A DNA stretch of 64,000 bases from NCBI RefSeq assembly GCF_001522865.1, contig NZ_LOWB01000131.1, positions 17,369 through 81,368 on the forward strand, read 5' to 3'. The translations under genes and the position numbers were made by a program. The notes below the pieces were generated by a model, which was not told where the DNA came from, did no database searches, and saw only the letters and a program-made list of their open reading frames with translations. This stretch comes from Burkholderia sp. TSV86 (GTDB taxonomy: Bacteria > Pseudomonadota > Gammaproteobacteria > Burkholderiales > Burkholderiaceae). Below are positions 9,636-19,771 of this stretch, piece by piece (within the stretch, counting starts at the first letter, position 1; every line of letters begins with the position of its first letter).

Positions 9636-10526
9636 TCATTCATTGAAATTGGCAAGTAAATAATCGATAAACGAGCGAACCTTAATTGGCATATGCTGAC
9701 GATTGGGGTACGCAATATACATTTCGAGGTTGGGTAGCTCGTAGTTCGACAATATTCCCTGCAAATTTCCTAGCGCAATATCTCGATCGACCGTGTATTC
9801 CGGTAATATCGCGATGCCGAACCCTAGTAGTGCAAGATGACGAATAATTTCATCGTTATTGGTTAAAACCGGGCTCGAAAGCTTGAGTTGATGAGTTTCG
9901 TTTTTATGCGTGAATTTGTATTTATTCCCGTTGGAATATAAGTTGGATAGTACGAGAACCGAGTGTTTTTCCAATTCGACCGGGTAATGTGGAGTTCCAT
10001 GCGTATTTAAGTATTGTTGCGATGCGCACGCAATCATGCGGATGTTAGTGATGGGGCGGGTTACCGTGCTGGGATGGCGTATTTGTTGAGGCGTTAATAT
10101 TCCTATATCAAATCCTTCCTTGATGAAATCCACTTGTCTTTCCGTGATCGTCAGGTCAGGGGAGATATTGGGGAATGTCGTCATGAATGATGGAAGGAGC
10201 GGAGTGAGGCAATGCTGAGCAAAGCCCGGAGACGAAGCTATGCGCAAAGTTCCGATCGGCCCTCGACTGGTCGAGGAAATTTCTTCCTCGATTTTTTCGA
10301 GATCTTCCAGCAGTTGCCGCGCGCTAATCAGATATTTCGAACCAGCTTCCGTTAAAGAAAGGCTGCGGGTGGTTCGATAGATAAGGCAGGTTTCGAGTCG
10401 ATTTTCGAGTGCCACGATATGTCGTGTTGCCACAGCGGTTGAAATTCCGATGCATTTCGCGGCGCGCACAAAGCTGCCTAATTCCGCCACATTGACAAAA
10501 ACACGCATTGCCGTTAAAAGATCCAT
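9636..10526 (-). CDS. LysR-family transcriptional regulator
   Basis: A 296-residue LysR-type regulator: an N-terminal winged helix-turn-helix (residues 1-60, FVRAAKCIGISTAVATRHIVALE) followed by a substrate-binding domain (residues 90-290). The subgroup resembles the DsdC/PecT-like regulators that start MDLLTAMRVFVNVAELGSF. Codon use is much less GC-rich than in the neighbouring hydrolase (many AAT, ATT, TTA codons), suggesting acquisition from a lower-GC source. No divergent target gene is seen within 1 kb upstream, so its target is unknown. A 12-bp inverted repeat sits 40 bases upstream of the start. Confidence 0.9.
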   Translation of the reverse strand: MDLLTAMRVFVNVAELGSFVRAAKCIGISTAVATRHIVALENRLETCLIYRTTRSLSLTEAGSKYLISARQLLEDLEKIEEEISSTSRGPIGTLRIASSPGFAQHCLTPLLPSFMTTFPNISPDLTITERQVDFIKEGFDIGILTPQQIRHPSTVTRPITNIRMIACASQQYLNTHGTPHYPVELEKHSVLVLSNLYSNGNKYKFTHKNETHQLKLSSPVLTNNDEIIRHLALLGFGIAILPEYTVDRDIALGNLQGILSNYELPNLEMYIAYPNRQHMPIKVRSFIDYLLANFNE

Positions 10527-10566
10527 CTTGGATTGTGCTTTTAAAATTCCAAATGTTGGCTCATGA

Positions 10567-10595
10567 ATTTATTTTCGTGTGAAACGAAAATAAAT
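10567..10595. promoter_or_regulatory. Perfect 12-bp inverted repeat upstream of LysR gene
   Basis: ATTTATTTTCGT and its exact complement ACGAAAATAAAT are separated by five bases. The repeat lies 41 bases upstream of the LysR start codon. It is GC-poor and symmetrical, so an operator for the LysR protein or another dimeric regulator is more likely than a terminator. This is inference from position and symmetry. Confidence 0.4.
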
Positions 10596-11589
10596 ATCGA
10601 GATGGGCTTGTATGGGCAATTTATGGTAAGTGACGCGGTGAATGATTTGAGAGCTTGATCTATTCATACGCTTTTGAAGTCGGTGATTTTTACGATAGGT
10701 TTCATTGCGGATGGATGATAAGGCGGTTGGGCAGATCGAATGCTGATACTTTTCGTGCCGCTCTGCGAATCCACGATTCACGATCGACCGTCAATATCGC
10801 GAGCATGATTGGCAGCAGGCTCGTCGATAGATAGACCTCGCTGCGAGAATCAGGAGCGCTTGGGTATGCATGATGCTGTCGGGGATAAGTTGCCAAAATG
10901 ACTGTACGCATTTCAGCTCGATATGCCCGGGGCAGGTGACAGTCGACATTGTCACGGGCGATTGCCTTGTCGACGATGCCGGATTGTGAACCGATACGCG
11001 AACTCGGTGTGTTGGCGCACAGCCCATCGTGCGCACAAGTCAAACATCGCGGCGGCGGTCAGCTTCAAGAGCCGTATGCCGAAAATGAATAGCCTGTCTC
11101 TCTTACCTGTCGAACGGCTTGTTCCATGCGCGCACTTATATCCACCGCCTATGCTTGAACCGCTTTAAGCGGGCGAAGCACCGCTATACGGGGCGCCCCG
11201 ACTTATCGTGGTAAGCAGTAATTAAGTTAGCCGAAGCCCGAATCGAGTATGAAGCAATACGGCCCAAAATATTCGCAATCCGCTTGGATGACGGCTGAAC
11301 GCGGCAATATTGATTCGTATGGGTTGATGATCCATCTTCGTTAATGCTGATAGGCATGGCATTCTCGATGTATTGCTTGTAAAGCATTAAATTGATTCGA
11401 CAGGTTAAATATGGATCACCAGGGGGGCTACAAAAATGATGGAGACGGTCAAAAAAAATGACCATTTCCATCATTAATTCGATTTTTTGAGAAGTCGACC
11501 CGTATGCATTTTACGGAGAGATAAGCGGGAGATGACATGAGTATCGGCAGGCAGTTCTCGCCGGGAAGAATGGCGATTGCGTAGGAAGA
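10596..11589. other. AT-rich intergenic stretch, no gene recognised
   Basis: About 1 kb between the LysR and AraC genes, both read leftwards. The frames present (up to 113 codons on the minus strand) have no domain match by eye and poor start sites. The composition is clearly less GC-rich than the chromosome around it. Confidence 0.45.
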
Positions 11590-12732
11590 TTACTCCGGCT
11601 TGTTCATGGCTTCCACGCTGTTGATCCATTTTTCTCGATTACGGCGGATATCATTCGGGGTTATTCCCATCCAACGCTTGAATGCATGCCGAAAGCTCAC
11701 TGCATCACTGAATCCCAGTAAGAATGCGATGTCTTCGATGCTCAGTGTGGTTGTACTGAGGTAATCAATGGCCAGCGCTCTTCGCACGCTTGTCAGCAGT
11801 TCGTTATATGACGTTCCCGCAGCGTCGAGTTTGCGGCGCAGCGTGCGGGCGGTCATGCATAAGTCGCTAGCGACAGCATCGATCTCTGGGAATTTGCCCG
11901 GCGTGCGTGTAAGTATTTGATAGACGCGCTGCGTGATATCAGATTGATTACGGATTTCATCCAGCAGGCGCGCGCATTGCAGTGAGACCTGTGCTGCCGT
12001 GACCGGATGAGCGAGCTGCGGAACACGTGGCAGCCATGCCGACGGATAACTGATTCTGTTGCATGGCTGTTCAAACAGAAGCGGACATTCGAGCGTTTCG
12101 GATAACAGTTTCGCATGAGGTGGTTGCTTACGCATAAATTCCGCACGTACCGGCACACACCATGTCCCCATGATATCCTTGACGACTGTCACATGTAATG
12201 CGAATTGCATATCGACGAGAAAATGATACAAATCCGCATCGATTTCAGGCAATTTCGTTTCGTTCCAACCTGAAAAATTCCAAAATACTAAGTCGCCCTG
12301 CTGGTTCCAGCTAACGCCGAGCATGCCATTTGCAAGCTGGTGAAATTTGATTGCCGAGTTAAACGCATCAGCCATGGATTCCGAGCACAGCCCGGCATAG
12401 CCAAACATCCCATAGCTTGAAGCGTGGAGCAGCCTGCCAACTTGCACACCCAGATCCGAACGCGGACATAGGCGGATCGTATTACGTGCGGCTGTCAAGA
12501 ATTGTAACGTTGACGTAAGAATGAATGGGTTGGCAACGTCTTCGGCGCTAAGGCCAGTGCCTGCTAGCACCTCACGCATGTCCAACCCCAAATCCAGCGC
12601 CACTTCGGCCAGGGCCGCCAGCTTGGACGGGGAAAACCGCTTTTCGGACAGCGTGGCGGGCTGAGTGGGATTGGATGACCGATCGGCGAGGAGACAGTGC
12701 TCTTTGGGGCTTGGAGGAGTGTTCTGATTCAT
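11590..12732 (-). CDS. AraC-family regulator, OruR/ArgR-like domain layout
   Basis: A 380-residue regulator with an N-terminal ligand-binding region of the Arabinose_bd type (about residues 40-230; KLAALAEVALDLGLDMREVLAGTGL then FGYAGLCS) and a C-terminal double helix-turn-helix (residues 275-370; LCMTARTLRRKLDAAGTSYNE, then IEDIAFLLGFSDAVSFRHAFKRWMGITPNDIR). This layout is shared by OruR, GbdR-adjacent and virulence AraC proteins that sense small metabolites. The gene is moderately AT-rich and has no obvious target neighbour. The start at 12732 is the ATG of the Met-Asn-Gln start; a later start is possible. Confidence 0.88.
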   Translation of the reverse strand: MNQNTPPSPKEHCLLADRSSNPTQPATLSEKRFSPSKLAALAEVALDLGLDMREVLAGTGLSAEDVANPFILTSTLQFLTAARNTIRLCPRSDLGVQVGRLLHASSYGMFGYAGLCSESMADAFNSAIKFHQLANGMLGVSWNQQGDLVFWNFSGWNETKLPEIDADLYHFLVDMQFALHVTVVKDIMGTWCVPVRAEFMRKQPPHAKLLSETLECPLLFEQPCNRISYPSAWLPRVPQLAHPVTAAQVSLQCARLLDEIRNQSDITQRVYQILTRTPGKFPEIDAVASDLCMTARTLRRKLDAAGTSYNELLTSVRRALAIDYLSTTTLSIEDIAFLLGFSDAVSFRHAFKRWMGITPNDIRRNREKWINSVEAMNKPE

Positions 12733-13087
12733 GGCTGAAGGCTGAATTCAGGCAGCTGATTTTATCCAGATGTACGACTTGATACCAATGCGTATTGATT
12801 TTTCCGAATATTCATTGTAGCCCGCGAAGTTACGACAATTTGCAATATTATATCGTAATGCTAATGGTCAATTTTCATGTCCGGCTTGATCATTTATCAG
12901 GGGTCTGGTTCGTCAGTAAAGGGTGGCCGATCTGAAACCAATTTTTATAATTAATATCCTGTTGGTATTGGCAGGTGACGGCAACGTCGTTTTTATATAA
13001 GTTTGCTGAGAGGAGCCGGATGCTATATGGAGTGGCTGCATCGGATGTACGGCAGCATCGTTATTGCCAATAAGAGGAATGTTGGGG
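12733..13087. other. Intergenic stretch, nothing recognised
   Basis: About 355 AT-rich bases between the AraC gene and a small plus-strand gene. It probably holds the AraC promoter. No palindromic site stood out. Confidence 0.4.
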
Positions 13088-13327
13088 ATGAACAAAACTC
13101 GGTGGTTTTCAGCTGACGTGGCACCTATTCGCAGTGGATGGTATGAATGTAATCGACTTGAAGGGGCGCGACGGGTTATTCGGTTGCTTGAGTGGAATGG
13201 CAATGTATGGAAATATGGGGAAGACTCCGGGCGAAATAGACCCGGAGAGCAAGCCAAAATGGTGGATTCGAATTTCGATAAATGGAGAGGTATCGAGCCC
13301 GGTCTGCTGTGGCAATCTAACTCATAA
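13088..13327 (+). CDS. Small conserved-looking hypothetical protein
   Basis: A 79-residue protein starting MNKTRWFSADVAPIRSGWYE. It is rich in Trp (TRW, GWYEC, LEWNGNVWKY, FDKWRG, LLW). The pattern W.....P.R.GWYEC......L.WNG..W...FDKWRG recalls small proteins found in Burkholderia genomes and prophages, but I do not know a function. The ATG at 13088 lies ten bases behind AAGAGG, a good ribosome site; the in-frame ATG at 13079 is too near it. It stands alone in a gene-poor, AT-rich area. Confidence 0.5.
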   Translation: MNKTRWFSADVAPIRSGWYECNRLEGARRVIRLLEWNGNVWKYGEDSGRNRPGEQAKMVDSNFDKWRGIEPGLLWQSNS

Positions 13328-14037
13328 TCAGCATGGGTGTTTCGGTGCATAGTCTGGCCTTCCTTTGGATGCTTGGACTGGGCTTCTAGTGCCGCCGTAC
13401 ATTGCTTTTTCTGATTCGGAGCGCGGCTTCAAACCGGCATTGCGGACGATTTGGCAGCGATGCTGCGAACGGCAAATGTTTCGGGTTGTTCGCAGCTGCC
13501 ATGCCGTTGCTGACTGAATGGCGAGCGGTTGGCCGTATCAGCGTGCCTGTTTGATTCTCTTCGCACTGTCCACTGGTGTCAACGCTACCTGGGAGTGAAT
13601 TTTCGGAATGTTTTCAATTCCGCGGTTGTACGCACTTAAATCAATCTCGGCGCTTGCGATGCCGGCGAAAAGAAATTATGACCGGTTCATCGTTTTATCG
13701 AGATAGCCAAGATGAGTGAATTGGTGGAGCGAGGCGATGAAGCGGACTTGGCTTGAGGAATCTAAAAATTAAAAATCCGTGATCTATTGACAGCCAATTT
13801 CATCCGCTCACTCTTTCTTGGTGGTAATTAATTCCAGATGGTGTGCAATGACGTATCTGACTGAATTGTGTGATGGGCATGCGCTGTAAATAAGTGAAGC
13901 GGGATGGTGGATCGTTTAAGCACTGTTTGAACGAAGAGTACCGTCAAGGCCCCGTTTCCAGGATGGCCGTTTTGTATGGCCGGAGGCGTGATGAGCACTG
14001 TCGTCACTCCGGAAGAAAATCTTTTGACGAAATAAAT
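13328..14037. other. Intergenic stretch, no gene recognised
   Basis: About 700 bases with frequent stops in all frames and mixed composition. No remnant was recognised. Its right end borders the metE terminator. Confidence 0.45.
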
Positions 14038-14069
14038 CGCCCCAGGCTGGAATGCACCGGCCTGGGGCG
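14038..14069 (-). terminator. Likely metE transcription terminator
   Basis: Perfect 10-bp arms CGCCCCAGGC and GCCTGGGGCG enclose a 12-base loop. Read on the minus strand it follows the metE stop by about 45 bases and is followed by ATTTATTTCG, a modest U-rich tail. A second GC-rich stem (CCCCGCC/GGCGGGG, 14080-14103) lies between it and the stop. Confidence 0.65.
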
Positions 14070-14112
14070 CAATGCAGTGCCCCGCCATGCGCGCTCGGCG
14101 GGGACAATACGA

Positions 14113-16407
14113 TTACTGCACCTGGTTGCGCAGCGTGTTGGCGGCGGCCACCATGTTCGTCAGCGCCGGAATCACTTCCGTCCACTGGCGCGTTTTTAGT
14201 CCGCAGTCCGGGTTTACCCACAGTCGTTGCGCCGGAATTCGCTCGGCCGCTTTCTTCATGAGCTGGACTATATGCTCCTGGGTCGGGATGTTCGGCGAGT
14301 GAATATCGTAGACACCTGGTCCGATCTCGTTCGGATATTTGAAGTTATCGAACGCGTCGAGCAATTCCATATCCGAGCGTGATGTCTCGATCGTGATCAC
14401 GTCGGCGTCCATGTCTGCGATCGACGCGATGATGTCATTGAACTCCGAGTAGCACATATGCGTGTGAATCTGGGTTTCGTCGTCTACGCCGTTGGCGGCA
14501 ATGCGGAACGATTCGATGGCCCAATCCAGATATTCCTTCCATTGCGAGCGCCGCAGCGGCAGGCCCTCGCGCAGCGCCGCCTCGTCGATTTGAATCACGC
14601 GGATGCCGGCCTTCTCGAGGTCGAGCACTTCATTGCGGATCGCGAGCGCGAGCTGAAGGCATGACACCGAACGGGGTTGATCGTCGCGCACGAACGACCA
14701 GTTGAGGATCGTCACGGGGCCGGTCAGCATGCCTTTCATCGGTTTGCTGGTCAGCGATTGCGCATACTCGATCCACTCCACGGTCATCGCGTTTGGGCGG
14801 CTGATGTCGCCGAACAGGATAGGCGGTTTCACGCAACGCGAGCCATACGACTGTACCCAGCCAAACTGGCTGAACGCGTAACCTTCGAGCTGCTCCCCGA
14901 AATACTCCACCATGTCGTTGCGCTCGGCTTCGCCGTGAACCAGTACGTCCAGGCCCAGTGCCTCCTGCTCGCGGACGCTGCGCGCGATCTCCGCGCGCAT
15001 TGCGGCCTTGTAGCCGGCTTCGTCAAGCGTGCCGGCCTTGAATTGGCTGCGCGCGTGGCGGATTTCCCCGGTTTGCGGGAACGAGCCGATCGTGGTGGTG
15101 GGGAACGCGGGCAGCTTCAGCCGTTCATTCTGCTTCGGTGCGCGGGCGCCGTATGGGCTCTGACGCCGGCCGAGCGCCGCGGTGATGCGGTCGACTGCGG
15201 CCTTGACCGCCGGATTGTGAACGCGCGGCGATGTGCGGCGGCTTTCGATTGCGGCCGCATTCGCGGCCAGTTCGTTGTCGACTGATGCACGGCCGTGATT
15301 TAGCGCCGACGCGAGCACCTTCAGTTCGTCGAGCTTCTGCAGCGCGAATGCGAGCCACGAACGGATCGCCGGATCGAGCTTCTGTTCGCTCGACAAATCC
15401 ACCGGCACGTGCAGCAGCGAGCACGATGGCGCGATCCACAGCCGGGAGCCGAGCATCTGCGCGAGCGGCTCGAGCCAGTCGAGCGTTGCGGCTAGATCGG
15501 TCTTCCAGATGTTCCGGCCGTTGATCGCGCCGACCGATAGCACGCGGTCCGCCGGCAATTGACGAGCGAGCGTGGCGACTTCGGCGCGTGCGTTGATCGC
15601 GTCGATGTGCAGACCTTCGACCGGCAGCGAGCACGCGAGCGCGAGATTCTCGCGCAATGAGCCGAAATAAGTCGCGAGCAGCAGCTTGACTCGCCGCGTC
15701 TCGAGCGCCTCGTATGCGGTGACGAATGCTTGTTGCCACGCGGGATCGAGTTCGGTGACGAGCGCCGGTTCGTCGATCTGCACCCACTCGGCACCCTGGG
15801 CGACAAAATGGTCGAGCAGCGCGGCATAGACAGGCAGCAGCTTCGGCAATAGTGCGAGGCGGTCCGAATCGTCTTTTGCCTTGCCAAGCCACAGATACGT
15901 CACGGGGCCGATGATCACGGGCTTGGCGTTCACGTTGGCGGCGCGGGCCTCGGTCAGTTGCGAGACGAGCCGCGAGGCGTCCAGCGAGAAACGGGTCGTC
16001 GCGGTGAATTCCGGCACGATGTAGTGGTAGTTCGTATCGAACCATTTGGTCATCTCGGCGGCAGCGACGCCGCCGCAGCATGCGCCGTGTTCTTCCGCGG
16101 TTTGCGCGGAGCGGCCGCGCGCTACCCGGAAGTAGTTGTCGAGCGTGTCGCCGTGAAAGCCTTGCACGCGTTCCGGCAAGTTGCCGAGCGTGAAGCTCAT
16201 GTCGAGCACCTGGTCGTAGAACGAGAAGTCGCCGACCGGAACCAGATCGAGACCTTGTTGATTGTCCCAGTGGCGCTGGCGCAATTGTGTGCCCAGTGTC
16301 TTGAGCTGGTCGCGCGAAGCCTGACCTTTCCAGTAGTTTTCGAGCGCGAATTTCAGCTCACGCGTCGCCCCGATGCGGGGAAAGCCGAGATTGTGTGTCG
16401 TGACCAT
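14113..16407 (-). CDS. metE: Cobalamin-independent methionine synthase
   Basis: A 764-residue cytoplasmic enzyme that moves the methyl group of 5-methyltetrahydropteroyl-triglutamate to homocysteine, the last step of methionine synthesis without vitamin B12. The N-terminal half starts [21 protein letters not shown]; the C-terminal catalytic half shows the zinc ligands in THMCYSEF (His, Cys), the [10 protein letters not shown] glutamate and NPDCGLKTR (Cys). [16 protein letters not shown] opens the C-terminal barrel. Length is normal. The start ATG at 16407 follows a purine-rich leader. metR is divergently transcribed 130 bases away, so control by MetR and homocysteine is expected. Confidence 0.97.
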   Translation of the reverse strand: MVTTHNLGFPRIGATRELKFALENYWKGQASRDQLKTLGTQLRQRHWDNQQGLDLVPVGDFSFYDQVLDMSFTLGNLPERVQGFHGDTLDNYFRVARGRSAQTAEEHGACCGGVAAAEMTKWFDTNYHYIVPEFTATTRFSLDASRLVSQLTEARAANVNAKPVIIGPVTYLWLGKAKDDSDRLALLPKLLPVYAALLDHFVAQGAEWVQIDEPALVTELDPAWQQAFVTAYEALETRRVKLLLATYFGSLRENLALACSLPVEGLHIDAINARAEVATLARQLPADRVLSVGAINGRNIWKTDLAATLDWLEPLAQMLGSRLWIAPSCSLLHVPVDLSSEQKLDPAIRSWLAFALQKLDELKVLASALNHGRASVDNELAANAAAIESRRTSPRVHNPAVKAAVDRITAALGRRQSPYGARAPKQNERLKLPAFPTTTIGSFPQTGEIRHARSQFKAGTLDEAGYKAAMRAEIARSVREQEALGLDVLVHGEAERNDMVEYFGEQLEGYAFSQFGWVQSYGSRCVKPPILFGDISRPNAMTVEWIEYAQSLTSKPMKGMLTGPVTILNWSFVRDDQPRSVSCLQLALAIRNEVLDLEKAGIRVIQIDEAALREGLPLRRSQWKEYLDWAIESFRIAANGVDDETQIHTHMCYSEFNDIIASIADMDADVITIETSRSDMELLDAFDNFKYPNEIGPGVYDIHSPNIPTQEHIVQLMKKAAERIPAQRLWVNPDCGLKTRQWTEVIPALTNMVAAANTLRNQVQ

Positions 16408-16468
16408 GAGAGCCGCCGTTTGCAGTGGAATTGAAGGATTCGGCGGTCATGATAGGGTTTTCGAAGCA

Positions 16469-16491
16469 TGAAATAAAATGGCATTATTTCA
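16469..16491. promoter_or_regulatory. Inverted repeat in metE-metR intergenic region
   Basis: TGAAATAA and TTATTTCA are perfect 8-bp arms around seven bases, between the divergent metE and metR genes. MetR sites in enterics are TGAA-N5-TTCA; here the same half sites are present with longer spacing. It is the best candidate for MetR binding in the gap. Confidence 0.5.
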
Positions 16492-16537
16492 TTTATCCAT
16501 TAAATTTGTTCATGTGAATTTTTCGTGAGTCCTAGCC

Positions 16538-17446
16538 ATGCTGGAGCGGTTTCATCTGGTCATCATCCGTGAAGTGGAGCGCCAAGGGTCGTTGACGGCG
16601 GCGGCCAACGCGTTGTATCTCACGCAATCGGCACTCAGTCATACCGTCAAGAAAATCGAGCAGCAGCTCGGCACGTCGATTTGGGATCGGCAAGGGCGAA
16701 GCTTGCGGCTGACGCAGGCGGGGCAGTATTTGCTCGCGCTCGCGAACCGGCTGCTGCCGCAGTTCGAACATGCGGAAGCGCGGATGAAGCAGTATGCGAA
16801 CGGCGAACGCGGCACGCTGCGCATCGGCATGGAGTGCCATCCGTGCTATCAGTGGCTGTTGAAAGTGGTGTCGCCGTATTTGGCGCGCTGGCCCGATGTC
16901 GATGTGGACGTCAAGCAACGCTTCCAGTTCGGCGGTATCGGCGCGCTGTTTGGCTACGACATCGACGTGCTCGTTACTCCTGATCCGCTGAACAAGCCCG
17001 GGCTGCGCTTCGAGCCGGTGTTCGACTACGAGCAGGTGCTGGTGGTGGCGGATCAGCACCGCCTCGCGAGCGTGGACTATGTCAAGGCGGCCCAGCTCGC
17101 GGATGAAACCTTGATTACCTATCCAGTCGAAACCGATCGGTTGGACATCTACACCCAGTTTCTCATGCCGGCGGGCATCGTTCCCAAGCGGCACAAGGCG
17201 ATCGAGACGACCGACATCATGCTCCAGATGGTGGCGAGCGGGCGCGGCGTGGCGGCGCTGCCGCGCTGGCTCGCCGACGAGTACTCGGACCGGATGCCGG
17301 TGGTGCCGGTCAAACTCGGCAAGGGCGGCATCGCCAAGCAGATATTCCTGGGCACGCGGGACGCGGATGCGTCGATCGATTATTTGGCCGCGTTCGTCGA
17401 TCTTGCCCGCGAATCGACGCTCGGTGCGCCAAGGGTTCGCCACTAA
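16538..17446 (+). CDS. metR: LysR-family activator of methionine biosynthesis
   Basis: A 302-residue LysR regulator with winged helix-turn-helix in residues 1-60 (GSLTAAANALYLTQSALSHTVKKIE) and a co-inducer domain behind it. Its opening MLERFHLVIIREVERQGSLT and the segment GMECHPCYQWLLKVV are strongly MetR-like. MetR activates metE with homocysteine as co-inducer. The gene is divergent from metE, with a 130-base shared control region holding a TGAA/TTCA inverted repeat. Ordinary length and base use. Confidence 0.93.
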   Translation: MLERFHLVIIREVERQGSLTAAANALYLTQSALSHTVKKIEQQLGTSIWDRQGRSLRLTQAGQYLLALANRLLPQFEHAEARMKQYANGERGTLRIGMECHPCYQWLLKVVSPYLARWPDVDVDVKQRFQFGGIGALFGYDIDVLVTPDPLNKPGLRFEPVFDYEQVLVVADQHRLASVDYVKAAQLADETLITYPVETDRLDIYTQFLMPAGIVPKRHKAIETTDIMLQMVASGRGVAALPRWLADEYSDRMPVVPVKLGKGGIAKQIFLGTRDADASIDYLAAFVDLARESTLGAPRVRH

Positions 17447-17815
17447 TTCCCCGAATCAAATAAACCACGCTGCGATAACGCAGCATTTTTCGCGGATTCG
17501 CGTGAATGAGTTCGGGATGCGCCGGACCGGGCGCGATCCGGCGGTTTGCCGCGCTCGGCCCTGCGCGCCAGGCTGCGGGTGCCTGGGGCCGAGCCGCCGG
17601 ACGATCGTCGCCCGCATGAGCACCGGCATGCCGATGACGGCGAAGTGGAACGTGCGCGGTGCCATCGTCGCAAACGTCGCCGGAACTGCATGAAGCGACG
17701 CTTGCGCGAGCGGCTCGGCGCACGATGCGCGTTGCATTCGACGAACGCGCATGCGGCAACGGCCGATGCGTGCCATTTTTGCGGCGTGGCCTCGAAAAGC
17801 CGCCGACGCTGACGG
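17447..17815. other. Intergenic stretch, nothing recognised
   Basis: About 370 GC-rich bases between the convergent ends of metR and the esterase gene. Open frames here are antisense shadows extending from the esterase. No clear terminator hairpin was picked out. Confidence 0.4.
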
Positions 17816-19297
17816 TCATGGGCAGTTGCCGACGATGTAGTAGCCCGCCGCCGTTTGCGCGAGCGTAGTCGTGTAAAAGATGTTGTCCAATCCCATGCTC
17901 TGGTTCGAGCCGTTGGCGTAGGCGATGCCGCCGGAATCGTGCGCCCGCCCGGCGAGCACGTGCGCGTAGTTGCTGGCAGTGGTGGCGGTGCAGGCAAAGC
18001 TCGATTGCGTCGTGGCCGATACGGCGGAGGACTGGGCGCTTTCGCCCGCCTTCGGATCGATTTCGGTGATGGTGTACGAATAGGTCGTTGCGGCGTTCAG
18101 GCCGGTGTCGGTATAGGACGTCGAGGCGGTCGAACCAATCTTCACGCCGTTGCGGTACACGTTGTAGCCGCTGGCGTTCGCGACCGCATTCCAGGCCAGC
18201 GAAACGGTGGTCTGGGTCGTACCCGTGACAGCAAGGCCGGTCGGCGTGCCGCCGGGCTGTGTCGTTACCGGGCCGATGCGCAAATTGTTCTTGACCCAGT
18301 AGTCCATCACGAACGCCGGGTAGTTGATGTGCGTGGCGTCGACATAGTTGACATTGTTGCCCCCGGCGCCGGCCGGCCATGCATGCGCCATGCCCGATAC
18401 CGTGATCTCATGGGTGCGCACGTGGCCGCTGCTGTCGGTATACGGTGTGTTGACTCCGCCGCCGGGAATCGACACTTGCGCGCCTTGCGTGAACGCGCCG
18501 CCGTAGACGAGCCGCAATGCGGCCGTGTCGATCGGGCCATATCCTTGCGCTACCGTATAGTCCGATGTGCCCCACACGGCGCCGGCAATCTGGGTCGAGA
18601 ACTGGCCGGCGTTCGAGCCTGCCCACGTCTTGCAGTTGTTGGCTGCGGTGGCCGCGGTGTAGCCGGGCGGGACATAGCTGATTTGCGCGGTGGTCGTGCC
18701 TGGCGGCGGCCCGGCGTTGATGCCGATGCCGGCAAAGATGTCCGGTGCGATGCAGCCGAGCACCATCGTCATGCCGCCGCCTGACGACAGGCCTGCCACG
18801 TACACTTGATTCGGATCGATCGCGTATTGCGAATTGGCGACGAAGCGACGGACCAGGTCCAGCAGCACGCCGACGTGTCCGGATGCGCGGTTCGGCGACG
18901 CGTTCGCATAGTCCCAGCAATGGTTGTAATAAACATTGCCGGTCGCGTTGGGTGCCACGATGATCGCGCCGTATTGATCGGCGACGGTTTTCCAGTTGAA
19001 TCCGGCCCCGTTGGCGCCGTCGATCACGTCGCCGGACGCTGTTTGCTGGCATCCGTGCAATACCAGGACGAGCGCACGCTTGCCATTGGGCGTTGTCGGC
19101 TGGGTGGCCGGCCAGTAGAAATAGCCTGTCAGGCTGCCGCCGTTGACGGTATCGGCGGCCCAGGTTTGCTGGCTGCTCCACGCGCTGGGGCCGGCGGGAA
19201 CAGCGGCGCGGGTGACGAAGGAGAGGGTCGCCAGCGTGCAGATCGCAATGAGCCTGGCGGTCCATCGTGGCAGTCGCCACGCGTTGCGGTAGGCCAT
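17816..19297 (-). CDS. Secreted PHB-depolymerase-type esterase with fibronectin III domain
   Basis: A 493-residue exported esterase. A signal peptide (residues 1-32, basic start then LIAICTLATLSFVTRAA) leads to a catalytic domain of the PHB depolymerase/esterase_phd family: oxyanion HGCQQTA, lipase box GLSSGGGM, later GMAHAWPAG with the catalytic His. A fibronectin type III domain follows (about residues 335-425, TGLAVTGTTQTTVSLAWNAV...YNVYRNG), then a 65-residue tail with two Cys. Such enzymes degrade extracellular polyhydroxyalkanoate or other polyesters. The ATG at 19297 was chosen for its GGAGAGAG site. It stands alone. Confidence 0.9.
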   Translation of the reverse strand: MAYRNAWRLPRWTARLIAICTLATLSFVTRAAVPAGPSAWSSQQTWAADTVNGGSLTGYFYWPATQPTTPNGKRALVLVLHGCQQTASGDVIDGANGAGFNWKTVADQYGAIIVAPNATGNVYYNHCWDYANASPNRASGHVGVLLDLVRRFVANSQYAIDPNQVYVAGLSSGGGMTMVLGCIAPDIFAGIGINAGPPPGTTTAQISYVPPGYTAATAANNCKTWAGSNAGQFSTQIAGAVWGTSDYTVAQGYGPIDTAALRLVYGGAFTQGAQVSIPGGGVNTPYTDSSGHVRTHEITVSGMAHAWPAGAGGNNVNYVDATHINYPAFVMDYWVKNNLRIGPVTTQPGGTPTGLAVTGTTQTTVSLAWNAVANASGYNVYRNGVKIGSTASTSYTDTGLNAATTYSYTITEIDPKAGESAQSSAVSATTQSSFACTATTASNYAHVLAGRAHDSGGIAYANGSNQSMGLDNIFYTTTLAQTAAGYYIVGNCP

Positions 19298-19771
19298 GAT
19301 GTCTCTCTCCATGATGGTCCAGTGATGCAATGCTCTTCGCGGCTTTTCGTCGCCTTGAGTATCCCGCTCTTCAGTAGCAAGCGGTTTGCGAGACTGCTTT
19401 TTTTACCCGCGAAGTTTTTAATGAGTCGTGCGCGAGTATGTTGAGGATGTGGAAATAAAGCATGCCGATACGCGCGGGTCAATCTGAGATTTCCCCGAAT
19501 TTTTCCGCGATCCGGCTTGCTGGCGGGGCCCATTGAGCAACGGTAATGTGACGTCGATCGAAATCGCATGACGCTTGCTGCGATGCGAGTGATTGCTTGG
19601 CCGGCAGGCTGCCGTCGGTTTGCGCGGCCAGCGCGCATTGGGTGTCGCGTATCGCGCTTGCGCATGGGGCCTGGCATGCGCCGGCCATGCACCATATTCG
19701 TGAATGAATGTCGAATGGACAACGGCCAGGCGCAATGAAACCGGCGCAACCGGCCAAGCCGGGCGGATGGC
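19298..19771. other. Intergenic stretch, nothing recognised
   Basis: About 470 bases between two minus-strand genes. Likely holds the esterase promoter. A segment at 19400-19450 is less GC-rich. No RNA gene or repeat was seen. Confidence 0.4.
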
